62,500 nucleotides of DNA from Komagataeibacter sp. FNDCF1 (GCF_021295335.1 NZ_JAIWOT010000001.1:1-62500), one strand, 5' to 3'. Shown: positions 21,511 through 30,825, numbered from the stretch's first letter. Numbers and translations are program-made. The notes: generated from the letters alone by a model not told the origin.

Positions 21511-21909
21511 ATGGACAATAGCGCCCTGGTCAAGGCGGCGGTTGACGTACGCGCACGGGCTTATGCGCCGTATTCCCGCTTTATGGTGGGGGCGGCGGTC
21601 GAGACGGATGATGGCCGCATATTTGCCGGATGCAACGTTGAAAACGCGGCCTACCCCGAAGGAACCTGTGCCGAAGCCGGCGCGCTTGCGGCCATGGTGG
21701 CGGCGGGCGGGCGGCAGGTGCGCCATGTGGTGGTGTGTGGCGGGGGGAACGCCGCCTGCACGCCATGCGGTGGGTGCAGGCAGAAAATCCGTGAATTCGC
21801 GCGCCCCGATACCCCGGTTACCATGGTTTCGGACAGCGGGCGGGTGCTGATGGTGCGTACGCTGGCCCAATTGCTGCCCGACAGCTTCGGGCCGGACAGC
21901 CTGGCCTGA
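21511..21909 (+). CDS. cdd: cytidine deaminase
   Basis: A small homotetrameric-type cytidine deaminase (132 aa) for pyrimidine salvage. Zinc site: C53-A-E55 (the CAE motif, E55 proton shuttle) and PCGGC with C86 and C89. YSRFMVGAAV near 21-30 and GCNVENAAYPE at 40-50 bind substrate. AAGGA at 21496-21500 precedes the ATG by 10 bases; in-frame codons upstream to 21412 are less likely. It is divergent from lysA, leaving only 79 bases for both start regions, and convergent with the LptM-like gene with a 9-base gap. It therefore interrupts the usual argH-lptM-lysA order from the opposite strand. Confidence 0.94.
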   Translation: MDNSALVKAAVDVRARAYAPYSRFMVGAAVETDDGRIFAGCNVENAAYPEGTCAEAGALAAMVAAGGRQVRHVVVCGGGNAACTPCGGCRQKIREFARPDTPVTMVSDSGRVLMVRTLAQLLPDSFGPDSLA

Positions 21910-21918
21910 CGCGGTGGC

Positions 21919-22086
21919 CTAGCGGTCCCGGCTGGGATAGGTCCGGTAGTAGTCGTGCGAAGTGCTGGGCTGGTGTGGCGGTCCGATGCGCCCGCAGGCC
22001 CCGAGCGTTGTGGCCACGGCCAGCAGCCCCGCAGCCACCAGCATGAGAGAGCGCAGGCGTGCGCGCAGTGTGGTCCGCATGTTCAT
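21919..22086 (-). CDS. lptM: small LptM-like (YifL-type) lipoprotein
   Basis: A 55-residue lipoprotein: an Arg-rich n-region, a hydrophobic stretch and a lipobox ending TLGAC, with lipidated Cys31, followed directly by GRIGPP. That Cys-Gly-x-x-Gly-Pro-x pattern matches LptM, which stabilises the LptDE translocon in enterobacteria. Its ATG overlaps the argH stop by 4 bases (ATGA), so it is coupled to argH. The position between argH and lysA is the family's common location in Proteobacteria. The gene is short and easily missed. Function is by family; nothing else in the window confirms it. Confidence 0.75.
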   Translation of the reverse strand: MNMRTTLRARLRSLMLVAAGLLAVATTLGACGRIGPPHQPSTSHDYYRTYPSRDR

Positions 22087-23528
22087 TGTGCCGCCCCCGG
22101 TTTTTCCGCCCCCAGTGTGTCGAGCCAGCGCGTGGCCTGCGCGCGCACGTTCTGCGCCGCCGTGCCGCCATGGCTGGTGCGTGAGGCGATGGAGGAATCG
22201 ACTGTCAGCACCGAGAAGATATCGGCGGTGATGCCCGGCTCCTCCGCCTGCATCTCCTCCAGCGTCAGGTCGGCCAGGCCAACCCCCCTGGCTTCCGCCC
22301 TGCCCACAAGCCGCCCGGTCACATGGTGCGCGGTGCGGAAGGGAACCTTGAGTACACGCACCAGCCAGTCGGCCAGGTCGGTGGCGGTGGAGAAACCGGA
22401 CCCGGCATAGGCGCGCATCTGGTCCGCGTTCACGCCCAGATCCCGGATCATGCCATCCATCGCGGCAAGACTGAGGCTTGCCGCGTCGGTTGCGGCGAAG
22501 ACGGGTTCCTTGTCTTCCTGCATGTCCTTGGCATAGGCCAGCGGCAGCCCCTTCATGACCGTAAGCAGGCCCACCAGCGCGCCGGTAATGCGCCCGCCCT
22601 TGGCGCGCACCAGTTCGGCCGCATCCGGATTGCGCTTCTGTGGCATGATGGAGGAGCCGGTGGTGAAGGCATCGGACAGGCGGATGAAGGAGAAGGGGGC
22701 CGAGCACCAGATCACGATTTCTTCCGCCAGCCGTGACAGGTGCATCGCCATGATGGACAGGGCGGAAAGGTATTCCAGCGCGAAATCCCGGTCGGACACG
22801 GCATCGAGCGAATTGGCGGTAGGGCGGTCGAAGCCCAGTGCCCTTGCCGTCATCTCCCGGTCGATGGGAAAGGAGGTGCCCGCGAGCGCCGCCGAACCCA
22901 GCGGCGATTCATTGAGCCTGCGCCGCGCATCGGCCAGTCTACCCCGGTCACGCGCCAGCATTTCCACATAGGCCATCAGGTGATGGCCGAAGGTAACGGG
23001 CTGGGCGGTCTGCAGGTGGGTGAAGCCGGGCATGGGGGTGGCCGCGTGTTCCAGCGCGCGCCGCGCCAGCGCGCGCTGCAGCGAGGCCGCCTGCTGCTCC
23101 AGCCCGTCAATCGCATCACGGACCCACAGGCGGAAATCGGTGGCCACCTGGTCATTGCGCGAGCGCGCCGTGTGCAGGCGCTTGCCCGCCTCGCCGATCC
23201 GCTCGGACAGGCGGGCTTCGATATTCATGTGAATATCTTCCAGCGCCGTGCTGAACGTGAATGTACCGGCCGCGATCTCGCCGCCGATCTGCTCCAGCCC
23301 TGCGGTAATGGCCGCGGCATCCGCCTGCGAAATGATGCCGGTCTTTGCCAGCATGGCGGCATGGGCTTTCGAGCCCGCGATGTCCTGCCGCCACAGGGCC
23401 CTGTCAAAGCCGATGGAGGCGTTGATGTCCTGCATGATGGCCGCAGGCCCGCCGGCAAACCGCCCGCCCCACTGTGCATTGGCCTTGTGCGCGTCCTGAT
23501 CCGTCGGCGTTTTTGCGTTCCCCGGCAT
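22083..23528 (-). CDS. argH: argininosuccinate lyase
   Basis: ArgH (481 aa) splits argininosuccinate into arginine and fumarate. It belongs to the fumarase/aspartase superfamily: the signature [12 protein letters not shown] with the catalytic serine loop is intact, as are the [10 protein letters not shown] and [10 protein letters not shown] regions. N-terminal WGGRF is typical. It starts at the ATG ending at 23528 and overlaps the following lptM by 4 bases. It is divergent from the amidohydrolase gene across a 216-base gap. Confidence 0.97.
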   Translation of the reverse strand: MPGNAKTPTDQDAHKANAQWGGRFAGGPAAIMQDINASIGFDRALWRQDIAGSKAHAAMLAKTGIISQADAAAITAGLEQIGGEIAAGTFTFSTALEDIHMNIEARLSERIGEAGKRLHTARSRNDQVATDFRLWVRDAIDGLEQQAASLQRALARRALEHAATPMPGFTHLQTAQPVTFGHHLMAYVEMLARDRGRLADARRRLNESPLGSAALAGTSFPIDREMTARALGFDRPTANSLDAVSDRDFALEYLSALSIMAMHLSRLAEEIVIWCSAPFSFIRLSDAFTTGSSIMPQKRNPDAAELVRAKGGRITGALVGLLTVMKGLPLAYAKDMQEDKEPVFAATDAASLSLAAMDGMIRDLGVNADQMRAYAGSGFSTATDLADWLVRVLKVPFRTAHHVTGRLVGRAEARGVGLADLTLEEMQAEEPGITADIFSVLTVDSSIASRTSHGGTAAQNVRAQATRWLDTLGAEKPGAAQ

Positions 23529-23744
23529 CCTGTCTTCCAGCTACCCTGAAGTGTGAAAAATGATCGTGTCGTGTCCATCGTGGCGTGTTGCCATCGCGTG
23601 CCGCACCCTACCGGGCCGGCGCGCCGGATACAATCGCTCCCGCCATCATCGTGACGGCGGGTTGTGGCAGGGGGTCTTTTACTCGCGCGGCGGGGCCTGT
23701 AGGGTTCAGTCCGAACCCGCCATGGCAGAGGACGCCCCGCTACA

Positions 23745-24563
23745 ATGCAACATGCAGCCCTTGCGCAAGAACCGTCACGCCTGCTGGCGCATGCCGACCC
23801 CGCCCCTGTCATCCAGTTCGGCACATCGGCGATGGAGGGGCCGCTTCCGCCGCCCGGCCTGCCTTTCGTGCTGGTCAGCGATCATGCCGGTCGCGCCATT
23901 CCCACCGCCCTGGGGGACATGGGGGTCAGTGCGCAGGACCGTGCGCGCCATATCGCATGTGATCTTGGCATGGCCGAGACGGGGCGCCTGTTGGCCGGGC
24001 ATCTGGACTGCGTGCTGTTCGAACAGGCCTATTCCCGTCTTGTGATCGACTGCAACCGCGCGCCGGGGCACCCCACCTCCATCGTGCGGCGCAGCGATGG
24101 TACCGTCGTACCCGCCAACACCGACATCACCGCGGCGGAGGAAGGCTGCCGGGTGGAGGAGATATTCCTGCCCTACCACAACCGGATCAGCAGCGAGATA
24201 TCGACCCGCCTCGAAGCGGGATTGCCGGTGGTGCTGGTCTCGCTGCACAGTTTTACCGACAGCATGAACGGCATGGACCGCCCGTGGCATACCGGCGTGC
24301 TGCACAACCGCAATCCCGCCTTTGGCCTGCGGGTGCGCGACCTGCTTGCAGCGGAGGACGGGCTGGTGGTGGGCAGTAACGAACCCTATGCCCTGACCGA
24401 CGTCAGTGACTATACCGTGCCGGTGCATGCCGAAGGGCGGGGCCTGCCCTATCTGGAAATCGAGATACGCCAGGACCTGATCGCCACGGCGGATGGACAG
24501 GCCGAATGGGCGCAGCGGCTTGCCCGCATCCTGCCGCAGGCATGGCACGAGTTCAGCCACTAG
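23745..24563 (+). CDS. N-formylglutamate amidohydrolase family protein
   Basis: A 272-residue protein of the FGase family, which hydrolyses N-formyl-L-glutamate to formate and glutamate in histidine breakdown. Family features are LVSDHAGR near residues 43-50, the LVIDCNRAP segment and VSLHSFTD, which supply metal and substrate contacts. No hut genes are nearby, so the true substrate could be another N-acyl amino acid. The ATG at 23745 has a GAGGA about 13 bases upstream, which is rather far, and a downstream start is possible. The upstream gap holds a dyad GGGTTC-AGTCC-GAACCC (23702-23718) and TACAAT at 23629-23634 as a possible -10. Confidence 0.8.
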   Translation: MQHAALAQEPSRLLAHADPAPVIQFGTSAMEGPLPPPGLPFVLVSDHAGRAIPTALGDMGVSAQDRARHIACDLGMAETGRLLAGHLDCVLFEQAYSRLVIDCNRAPGHPTSIVRRSDGTVVPANTDITAAEEGCRVEEIFLPYHNRISSEISTRLEAGLPVVLVSLHSFTDSMNGMDRPWHTGVLHNRNPAFGLRVRDLLAAEDGLVVGSNEPYALTDVSDYTVPVHAEGRGLPYLEIEIRQDLIATADGQAEWAQRLARILPQAWHEFSH

Positions 24564-24592
24564 GCTCCGTGCATGTACAAGGGGAAACCGTG

Positions 24593-25480
24593 ATGGAAAA
24601 GGCAGGAAAAGGCAGGCGAGGGATTGACGGGCATACGCTTCTGGCCGGGGTGATCGGCTGGCCGGTGGCCCATTCCCGTTCGCCGCTCATGCATAACTGG
24701 TGGCTGGAACAGTACGGGATCAATGGCGCCTATGTGCCGCTGCCCGTGGCGCCGGGGCAGTTCGACACGGCGGTGCGCGGCCTGCAGGCAGCAGGCTTCC
24801 GGGGGGCGAATGTCACCATCCCGCACAAGGAAGCCGCTTGCCGGATCGTGGACCGGCTGCATCGTTCCGCCCAGCGTTCGGGCTCGGTCAACACGCTGGT
24901 CTTTGCCAGCGATGGAAAGATCGAAGGATATTCCACCGATGGTGACGGCTTTGTCGCCAATGTGGAGGCGCATGGCGTGAGCGTGAAAGGGGGCCGCGCC
25001 CTGCTGCTGGGGGCCGGCGGTGCCGCGCGCGCCATAGCCGCCAGCCTGCTGGACCGGGGTGTCGCGGTGGTGATGGCCAACCGCACCCGTGCGCGTGCCG
25101 ACGCCCTTGCGGCGATGCTGGAGGGGATAACCGTTGTCGACTGGGAGCAGGCGGGGGATATCCTGCCGTCATGCACCATGCTGGTCAATACCACCTCCAT
25201 CGGCATGGAGGGCGCGGCCCGGGCGCGCTTCCCGCTTGATCTGGCGCAGGCCGATCCGGCGCTTGTGGTGTGCGATATCGTTTATGTTCCCCGGCAGACC
25301 GCCCTGCTGGAATGGGCTGCGACCCACGGGCTGCGCACGGTTGACGGGCTGGGCATGCTGATCCACCAGGCCGGGCTGGGGTTTGAAAAATGGTTCGGCG
25401 TGACCCCGGTTGTCGGGCCGGAGGTCGAGGCGCTGCTGGATGCCGACCTGCACCACCCGGCGGCCGATGGCGCGGGCTGA
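24593..25480 (+). CDS. aroE: shikimate dehydrogenase
   Basis: AroE (295 aa) reduces 3-dehydroshikimate to shikimate with NADPH. Substrate-binding SRSPLMHN near the N terminus and NVTIPHKE with the catalytic lysine are present. The NADP-binding loop is LLGAGGAARA, followed by ANRTRAR. C-terminal DGLGMLIHQA is conserved. AAGGGG eight bases before the ATG at 24593 sets the start; the frame is open further upstream inside the previous gene. coaE begins two bases after its stop, giving the common alphaproteobacterial aroE-coaE-dnaQ order. Confidence 0.95.
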   Translation: MEKAGKGRRGIDGHTLLAGVIGWPVAHSRSPLMHNWWLEQYGINGAYVPLPVAPGQFDTAVRGLQAAGFRGANVTIPHKEAACRIVDRLHRSAQRSGSVNTLVFASDGKIEGYSTDGDGFVANVEAHGVSVKGGRALLLGAGGAARAIAASLLDRGVAVVMANRTRARADALAAMLEGITVVDWEQAGDILPSCTMLVNTTSIGMEGAARARFPLDLAQADPALVVCDIVYVPRQTALLEWAATHGLRTVDGLGMLIHQAGLGFEKWFGVTPVVGPEVEALLDADLHHPAADGAG

Positions 25481-25482
25481 GC

Positions 25483-26112
25483 ATGCGCGTACTGGGGCTG
25501 ACGGGCGGCATCGGCATGGGCAAGTCCACCACGGCGCGGCTGCTGGTGCAGGCGGGGATAAGGCTGTTTGACGCCGATGCCACGGTGCGTGCCCTGCAGG
25601 GCCCCGGTGGCGCGGCGCTGCCCGCCATTGCCCGGCTGGTGCCCGGCTGCGTGCGGGACGGGGTGCTGGACCGGGCGGCGCTGCGGGCCGCGGCCCTGGC
25701 CGACCCCGCGGTCATGCGCGGGCTGGAGGTGATCATCCACCCGCTGGTGCGCAGGGCGCGCCAGCGTTTTCTCGCGCGTGCGCGGCGTGACGGGTGCCGC
25801 TGGGTGGTTCTTGATATTCCGCTCCTGTTCGAGACGGGGGCCGAGCGCCTGTGCAACCGCGTGGTCGTGGTCAGCGCGCCTGCCGCCATCCAGCGTGCGC
25901 GCGTCCTGCGCCGTGGCACCATGACGCCGGGGCAGATCGATGCCGTGCTGGCCCGGCAGATGCCGGATGCCACGCGTCGGCGCAGGGCGGACATGGTGAT
26001 TGAAACCGGCCTGTCGCGACACGAAACGGTGCGGCAGGTCAGGCGTTTGCTGCATGCAATGCGTGAGGGAAGTCCCGCCGCGTGGGCAGCAGCGGGGGGG
26101 AAGCCAGCATGA
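25483..26112 (+). CDS. coaE: dephospho-CoA kinase
   Basis: CoaE (209 aa) phosphorylates dephospho-CoA at the 3' hydroxyl of the ribose, the last step of CoA synthesis. The P-loop is GGIGMGKST at residues 8-16; the ADADATV segment (usual D-x-D) follows, and the lid region contains the RGTMTPGQ stretch. It starts two bases after aroE and overlaps dnaQ by 4 bases, so the three are one transcript. Confidence 0.95.
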   Translation: MRVLGLTGGIGMGKSTTARLLVQAGIRLFDADATVRALQGPGGAALPAIARLVPGCVRDGVLDRAALRAAALADPAVMRGLEVIIHPLVRRARQRFLARARRDGCRWVVLDIPLLFETGAERLCNRVVVVSAPAAIQRARVLRRGTMTPGQIDAVLARQMPDATRRRRADMVIETGLSRHETVRQVRRLLHAMREGSPAAWAAAGGKPA

Positions 26113-26789
26113 AACGGACCATCCTGTTCGATACCGAGACAACCGGGCTTGATCCGCTCAGGGGGGACCGGGTGATCGAGATCGCGGCGCTGGAACTGAT
26201 GGGGGACCTACCCACGGGTCGCAACTTCCATGTGCTGATCGACCCCGAGCGCGACGTGCCGGAAGAAGCGTCCCGCGTGCATGGCTTTACCCGTGCCGAC
26301 CTGGAGGGAAAGCCGAAATTTGCCGAGGTGGCATCCGGCTTCCTGGAATTCGTGGGGAATGATCCGCTGATCGCGCATAATGCGCGCTTTGACTTCGGCT
26401 TCCTGAACGCGGAACTGTCGCGCGCGGGCCGGCCGGAACTGGATATGGCGCGCATGGTCGATACGCTGGACATGGCGCGCGAGCGCTTTCCGGGCATGCC
26501 GAACAGTCTCGATGCGCTGTGCCGCCGCTTTTCAATCGACCTGTCGGAACGTACCACCCATAATGTCCTGCTGGACTGCAGGCTGCTGGCCGCGGTCTAT
26601 CTGGAACTGACCGGTGGCCGCCAGCGTGGACTGGGCCTGGCGGTGGAGGATGGCGGCGGCGGCATCGCCACCTATGACTATGTCCGCCCGGCGGGGCGTG
26701 TGGGCGTGCGGGTGCAGCCTGATACGGCTGAAATCGCGGCCCATCAGGCCTTTGTCTCCCGTCTGTCCAGCCCGCTCTGGACGGGCTGA
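26109..26789 (+). CDS. dnaQ: DNA polymerase III subunit epsilon (3'-5' exonuclease)
   Basis: DnaQ (226 aa) is the proofreading exonuclease of the replicase. The DEDDh motifs are in order: Exo I FDTETTG (D7, E9), Exo II HNARFDFGFL and Exo III HNVLLDCRLLA, where the His and Asp are retained although the usual HGA is HNV. A short C-terminal tail would contact the alpha subunit. ATGA overlap with coaE. The following operon starts about 100 bases downstream. Confidence 0.92.
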   Translation: MKRTILFDTETTGLDPLRGDRVIEIAALELMGDLPTGRNFHVLIDPERDVPEEASRVHGFTRADLEGKPKFAEVASGFLEFVGNDPLIAHNARFDFGFLNAELSRAGRPELDMARMVDTLDMARERFPGMPNSLDALCRRFSIDLSERTTHNVLLDCRLLAAVYLELTGGRQRGLGLAVEDGGGGIATYDYVRPAGRVGVRVQPDTAEIAAHQAFVSRLSSPLWTG

Positions 26790-26885
26790 ATGGGCGCTAT
26801 GTAACAAAGACGGTGGTCGCCCCGGTCCATCTGGGGTACATTGGCGCCATTACGCGTAACGGATGTCTTGAACAGGAAGAGAGCA

Positions 26886-29228
26886 TTGTCCACGGACGAG
26901 ATTGTCGATCCCACGATTGCCCCTTCTGACCAGGCCAGGCGTTTCCTGTTCCATATCGGCATCCCGGTGGCCGGGGTGGTGTCGGCCATAGCCATCATCG
27001 CCGGCGTGGGGTGGCATTCCTACCGCACCGTGCGCACCGGTGCCCTGACCCTGACGCACGACCTGCTGGTCAGTCAGCAGGACTATATTGCCAAGGAAGT
27101 CAGCTCCTTCCTCATGCCGGCCTCATCCGGGGCCATTGTCGCGCGTGACATGCTCGAACATGGCGCGCCGGAGGTCGAGCAGAAGATATTCACCGGCTAC
27201 AGCAGCACCATGCTGCGCAACGTGCAGCAGATCCAGTCCTTCTACATTGCTGACAGTGACGGCAATTTCAGCACGCTTGAACATGGTGACAACAGTCAGG
27301 ATGTCACCATAACCACCCTGCACGACGTGGGCACGCCCAAGGCGATGTTCACCCACGAACTGCGCGACCCCAATGGCAAGGTGCTCAAGCAGTGGCAGAC
27401 GGCGGCGGGAAGCTACGACCCGCGTGGCCACGCCTGGTTTGCCGATACGGTCAAGGCCGGGCAACTGGCATGGACCCACCCCTATGTGGTGGAGGTGACC
27501 AAGCAGATCACCATTACCGCCGCCGTGCCGTACAAGGGGCTGAATGACAAGACGTATGTCTATGCCATCAACATGTCCCTCAACCACCTGAACAATTTCC
27601 TGAACTCGCTCCGCATCGGTGAAAGCGGCACCGCGATCCTGCTGGACCAGAACGGGCATGTCGTGGCCGGGCATGGCATGGCCGAAACGCAGGCCAGGGC
27701 GCATGGTGATTCGGACAAGATGACCCTTGACCCGGCCAATTTCCCGGTCATGACCAAGGCATTCGACCAGTATCGCGTGCATGGATACGGTGCGCGCACG
27801 GTTACGGTAAAGGACAGGAAATACGTCACCATTACCGCCCAGCTGCCGGTGGGCAAGGATAGCTGGGTCCTGCTGCTGGTGGCCCCGGAGGACGATTTTT
27901 CCCGCTTTGCCATGGCGGATGGGCGGCAGAACCTGCTGTTCTTCGTACTGGTCGTGATGATGGCATCAGGATTCGGGCTGCTTCTGTTCCTGCAGGCCCG
28001 GCGTGCCGATCGCATGCGGGGCCAGATCACGCAGGCCCGTGCGGTAGCCAGTTACGAGAGCCATGCCCTGCAGTCCGTTGCAAGCTATCCCGACCTGTTC
28101 AATCCCGAGGACAATGCCCTTGTCCTGACCGAGACGCTGGCCGACCAGTCCCAGGCGCGCCGTGCCGCGGTATGGCGCATCCTGCATGACGGGCATACCC
28201 TGATGTGCATCGATTCGTATGACCGCCAGCAGGACGTGCATTCCGGTGGTTTCGAAATGTCGACCACCGATCTCAAGAGCTTTTTCGACTCCGTCTCCCA
28301 TGGCGATGCGCTGGTTACGACCGATGCCGCGAAGGATGAGCGGACCGTGGCGTTCTACCGCGTGTACATGCGCAGCTTTGGCAGTTCCGCGCTGTTCTGC
28401 AACCCGATTCTGGGCAGCAGCGGCCCTGTGGGCGTGATAACGCTGGAAGATGCGCCGCGTGCGTCCATGGTCTCGCATTTCGTGGACATGATCGCGGGGG
28501 TTGCCGCCGCGCGTTTCTCCGCCCAGCATTACAGCGCCGTTGCCGCGGCGAAGGAGGAGCTGGATTCCGAGCCCGCAGCGGATGAAGTGCAGCGTGACCC
28601 CAGCCAGGGCTTTCTGCTCACCCCCGGCGCGCTGGCCATGCACGGGGCATCCGGCACGTCCGACCCTACGTCGACGGAAGGATTCTATCCCGCCGTCGCC
28701 ATCATGGTCATCAGCCTGTCCGATGTGGTTATGACGGCCCAGAACGATCCGGCGGCCAATATCAAGCTGCTCGATTCAATGGCGATCATGCTGCAGGACA
28801 TCGCCCATCAGTGCGGCCTGTTTTCCATCCGCATGCTCGGTCACCGTGTGGTGTGCGTGGCCGGGTGTTCGCGCACGCCAGACAAGGGCGCGGTCTACCG
28901 TATCGCCAATGCGGCGCTCATGATGCGCGAGAGCACGCTGGCAGCACTTTCACAGGCGGACCTGGACCCGGTCTCCCGTATCGGCATTGACGTGGGACCG
29001 GTCTATGGCGGCATGCTGGGCAAGGAACCGCAGGCCTTCAACCTGTGGGGCGACGCCATGGGCATGGCGGAAATGATGGCCCAGGGCGCACCGGACGTGG
29101 GCACGATCCAGGTGTCGGAGGATGTCTATCTCAACCTGCGGCAGAATTTCCTGTTCCGTGAACGCGGGCGCTTCTTCATACCCGGTGCGGGGCTGACCCG
29201 GACCTACGTGCTGGCCGGGCGGCGATGA
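26886..29228 (+). CDS. membrane sensor with Cache-like, GAF-like and degenerate class III cyclase domains
   Basis: About 780 residues: a TM helix (22-43), a periplasmic double-Cache-like domain (about 50-340), a second TM (about 350-370), a GAF-like region (about 385-540) and a C-terminal class III nucleotidyl-cyclase fold (about 600-775). The cyclase metal ligands are missing: the first DI pair is replaced by S612-D613 out of register and the GD motif by G652-H653; the NxxxR transition-state residues are also lost (MGMAEMM). It is probably a pseudo-cyclase that senses a periplasmic ligand and signals by conformation. Start TTG 26886 has AGGAAG upstream; TTG at 26841 is the alternative. It overlaps the next gene by 4 bases. 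Confidence 0.7.
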   Translation: MSTDEIVDPTIAPSDQARRFLFHIGIPVAGVVSAIAIIAGVGWHSYRTVRTGALTLTHDLLVSQQDYIAKEVSSFLMPASSGAIVARDMLEHGAPEVEQKIFTGYSSTMLRNVQQIQSFYIADSDGNFSTLEHGDNSQDVTITTLHDVGTPKAMFTHELRDPNGKVLKQWQTAAGSYDPRGHAWFADTVKAGQLAWTHPYVVEVTKQITITAAVPYKGLNDKTYVYAINMSLNHLNNFLNSLRIGESGTAILLDQNGHVVAGHGMAETQARAHGDSDKMTLDPANFPVMTKAFDQYRVHGYGARTVTVKDRKYVTITAQLPVGKDSWVLLLVAPEDDFSRFAMADGRQNLLFFVLVVMMASGFGLLLFLQARRADRMRGQITQARAVASYESHALQSVASYPDLFNPEDNALVLTETLADQSQARRAAVWRILHDGHTLMCIDSYDRQQDVHSGGFEMSTTDLKSFFDSVSHGDALVTTDAAKDERTVAFYRVYMRSFGSSALFCNPILGSSGPVGVITLEDAPRASMVSHFVDMIAGVAAARFSAQHYSAVAAAKEELDSEPAADEVQRDPSQGFLLTPGALAMHGASGTSDPTSTEGFYPAVAIMVISLSDVVMTAQNDPAANIKLLDSMAIMLQDIAHQCGLFSIRMLGHRVVCVAGCSRTPDKGAVYRIANAALMMRESTLAALSQADLDPVSRIGIDVGPVYGGMLGKEPQAFNLWGDAMGMAEMMAQGAPDVGTIQVSEDVYLNLRQNFLFRERGRFFIPGAGLTRTYVLAGRR

Positions 29229-30127
29229 CCGATACCCCGACCAACACGGCAGGGGGGGACGCGGCCCTGCCCGGTGGCATGACACCCCCCCCGCCGCAGG
29301 CCGCACCCGACAGTGCGGGGCGGATGGTCCTGCTGCTGCGGCGTTTTGCGCCATGGCTTGCGGCCATAGGCCGGCTGACGCGCCACCAGGTCCGTTTCAC
29401 GCTGCTGCTGATCGGGGCGGGGTGGGGCACGCTGCGCGAAAGCATGCGCCCCAATTCATGGCGCAGGCCGGTTGTGTACGAATTCCGTGCCACCCTGCGG
29501 CAGGTGGTCAGCGGCGGGTTCCTCAGCATCGTGATCACCGCCACGCTGACAGGGCTCATGGTGGTGTCACAGGCGGCGTACTGGCTGGGTTATGCCGGCA
29601 TGGCGCAGATGACCGGGTCCATCCTGGTCTCGGTGCTGGTGCGTGAAATCTCGCCCATCCTTGTGGGGATCATCCTCATGGGGCGCAGCGGCATGCTGTC
29701 CCTGACCGAAATCGGGATGATGGTGCTGGGGGGGGAAGTGCGGGGCCTGCAGGCCCGGGGCATCGACCCGTTCCTGGCACTGGTCATGCCACGTACCTTC
29801 GCCTTCACGCTGGGGGGCTTCACGCTGGGCATGATCTTTGCCGTGGTCTCGCTGCTGATGGGGTTCGTGGTGGCGCATGCCAACGGGGCCATCACGTCCT
29901 CGGTATGGACCTTCTTCTTCAACGTCCTTGCGGCCATGACCACCTGGGATTACCTGATCATCCCGCTCAAATTCGTGCTGGTTGGCTTCTTTGTCGGGCT
30001 GGGGGCCTGTATCTCGGGCCTGACTGTCAGCACCAGTGACACGATGGCCACCATCATGCCGCGCGGCTTCGCGCGCGGGATCATGCTGGTGCTGGTGGTC
30101 AATATCCTCTTCATGCTGGATTTCTGA
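29225..30127 (+). CDS. MlaE-family ABC permease
   Basis: A 300-residue inner-membrane permease of the MlaE/YrbE family, which moves lipids between the inner membrane and the periplasm. The N terminus is soluble and Pro-rich; five or six hydrophobic segments follow from about residue 90. The family segments LVREISPILVGIILMGRSG and the FALALVMPRTFAF-type coupling helix region are recognisable. ATGA overlap with the sensor gene upstream and two bases before the ATPase-like gene, so it is one operon with both. Direction of transport cannot be told. Confidence 0.88.
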   Translation: MTDTPTNTAGGDAALPGGMTPPPPQAAPDSAGRMVLLLRRFAPWLAAIGRLTRHQVRFTLLLIGAGWGTLRESMRPNSWRRPVVYEFRATLRQVVSGGFLSIVITATLTGLMVVSQAAYWLGYAGMAQMTGSILVSVLVREISPILVGIILMGRSGMLSLTEIGMMVLGGEVRGLQARGIDPFLALVMPRTFAFTLGGFTLGMIFAVVSLLMGFVVAHANGAITSSVWTFFFNVLAAMTTWDYLIIPLKFVLVGFFVGLGACISGLTVSTSDTMATIMPRGFARGIMLVLVVNILFMLDF

Positions 30128-30129
30128 CC

Positions 30130-30825
30130 ATGACAGCAAACGCCCCCCTGCTGGAACTGCGTGATGTCATGCCCTCGTTCGAGGAAAGCGGCCTCATGCC
30201 CGCGCCGTACAATCTGCGCATCATGCCCGGTGAATGTGCGGTCATAGACTGCCGCGATGTAGAGCGCGCGGCTATGTTTGCCGACCTGTGCACGGGCATG
30301 GTCTCGCTTACGCAGGGCAGCATCAAGTTCATGGGGCTGGACTGGAGCACGCTGCGTGACCGGCAGCTCAATGCGCTGCGCGGGCGTATCGGCCGCATTT
30401 CGCGCCATGGCGGCTGGCTGGACATGTTCGGCACGCATCTCAACATCATGCTGCCGCATCTGTACCATACCACGGACCCGTTCGATAACGTGGTCCGCCA
30501 CGCAACAGAACTGGGGTACAGGTTTGGCCTGCCCGGCCTGCCCATTTCGGCACCGGACCGGCTTTCGGGCGCGGATCTGGCGCGGGCGGCGTGTGTGCGT
30601 GCCTTCATGGGGCGGCCGGAACTGCTGGTGCTGGAGGACATATCCGACATGTTGCCCGAAGAGACGGCGCTGCCGTTCCTTGAAATGCTGACCGCCGCGC
30701 GCGACCGGGGGTGTGGCGTGCTATGGCTTGTCCGCTCGGCAGCGGCATGGCGTGAATATCGCAAGGCGGTGAATATCCACATGCGCCTTCTCGACGAAGG
30801 TCTTTTTTCCATGCGGGTGGTGTAA
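30130..30825 (+). CDS. MlaF-like ABC ATPase homologue lacking all catalytic motifs
   Basis: 231 residues, aligned along its length with MlaF-type ATPases (PGE at 33-35, RQLNALRGRIGRI near 78-90, HGGWLD near 93-98). The nucleotide site is gone: residues 40-48 read DCRDVERAA where a P-loop should be, so the Lys and Ser/Thr are absent. The Q-loop Gln is Arg92, the signature is LSGAD (145-149), Walker B ends in E169-D170 in swapped order, and the switch His is Arg202. Base composition and frame are like its neighbours, and it sits between intact permease and MCE genes, so it is maintained but very likely cannot hydrolyse ATP. It overlaps the next gene by one base. Confidence 0.8.
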   Translation: MTANAPLLELRDVMPSFEESGLMPAPYNLRIMPGECAVIDCRDVERAAMFADLCTGMVSLTQGSIKFMGLDWSTLRDRQLNALRGRIGRISRHGGWLDMFGTHLNIMLPHLYHTTDPFDNVVRHATELGYRFGLPGLPISAPDRLSGADLARAACVRAFMGRPELLVLEDISDMLPEETALPFLEMLTAARDRGCGVLWLVRSAAAWREYRKAVNIHMRLLDEGLFSMRVV

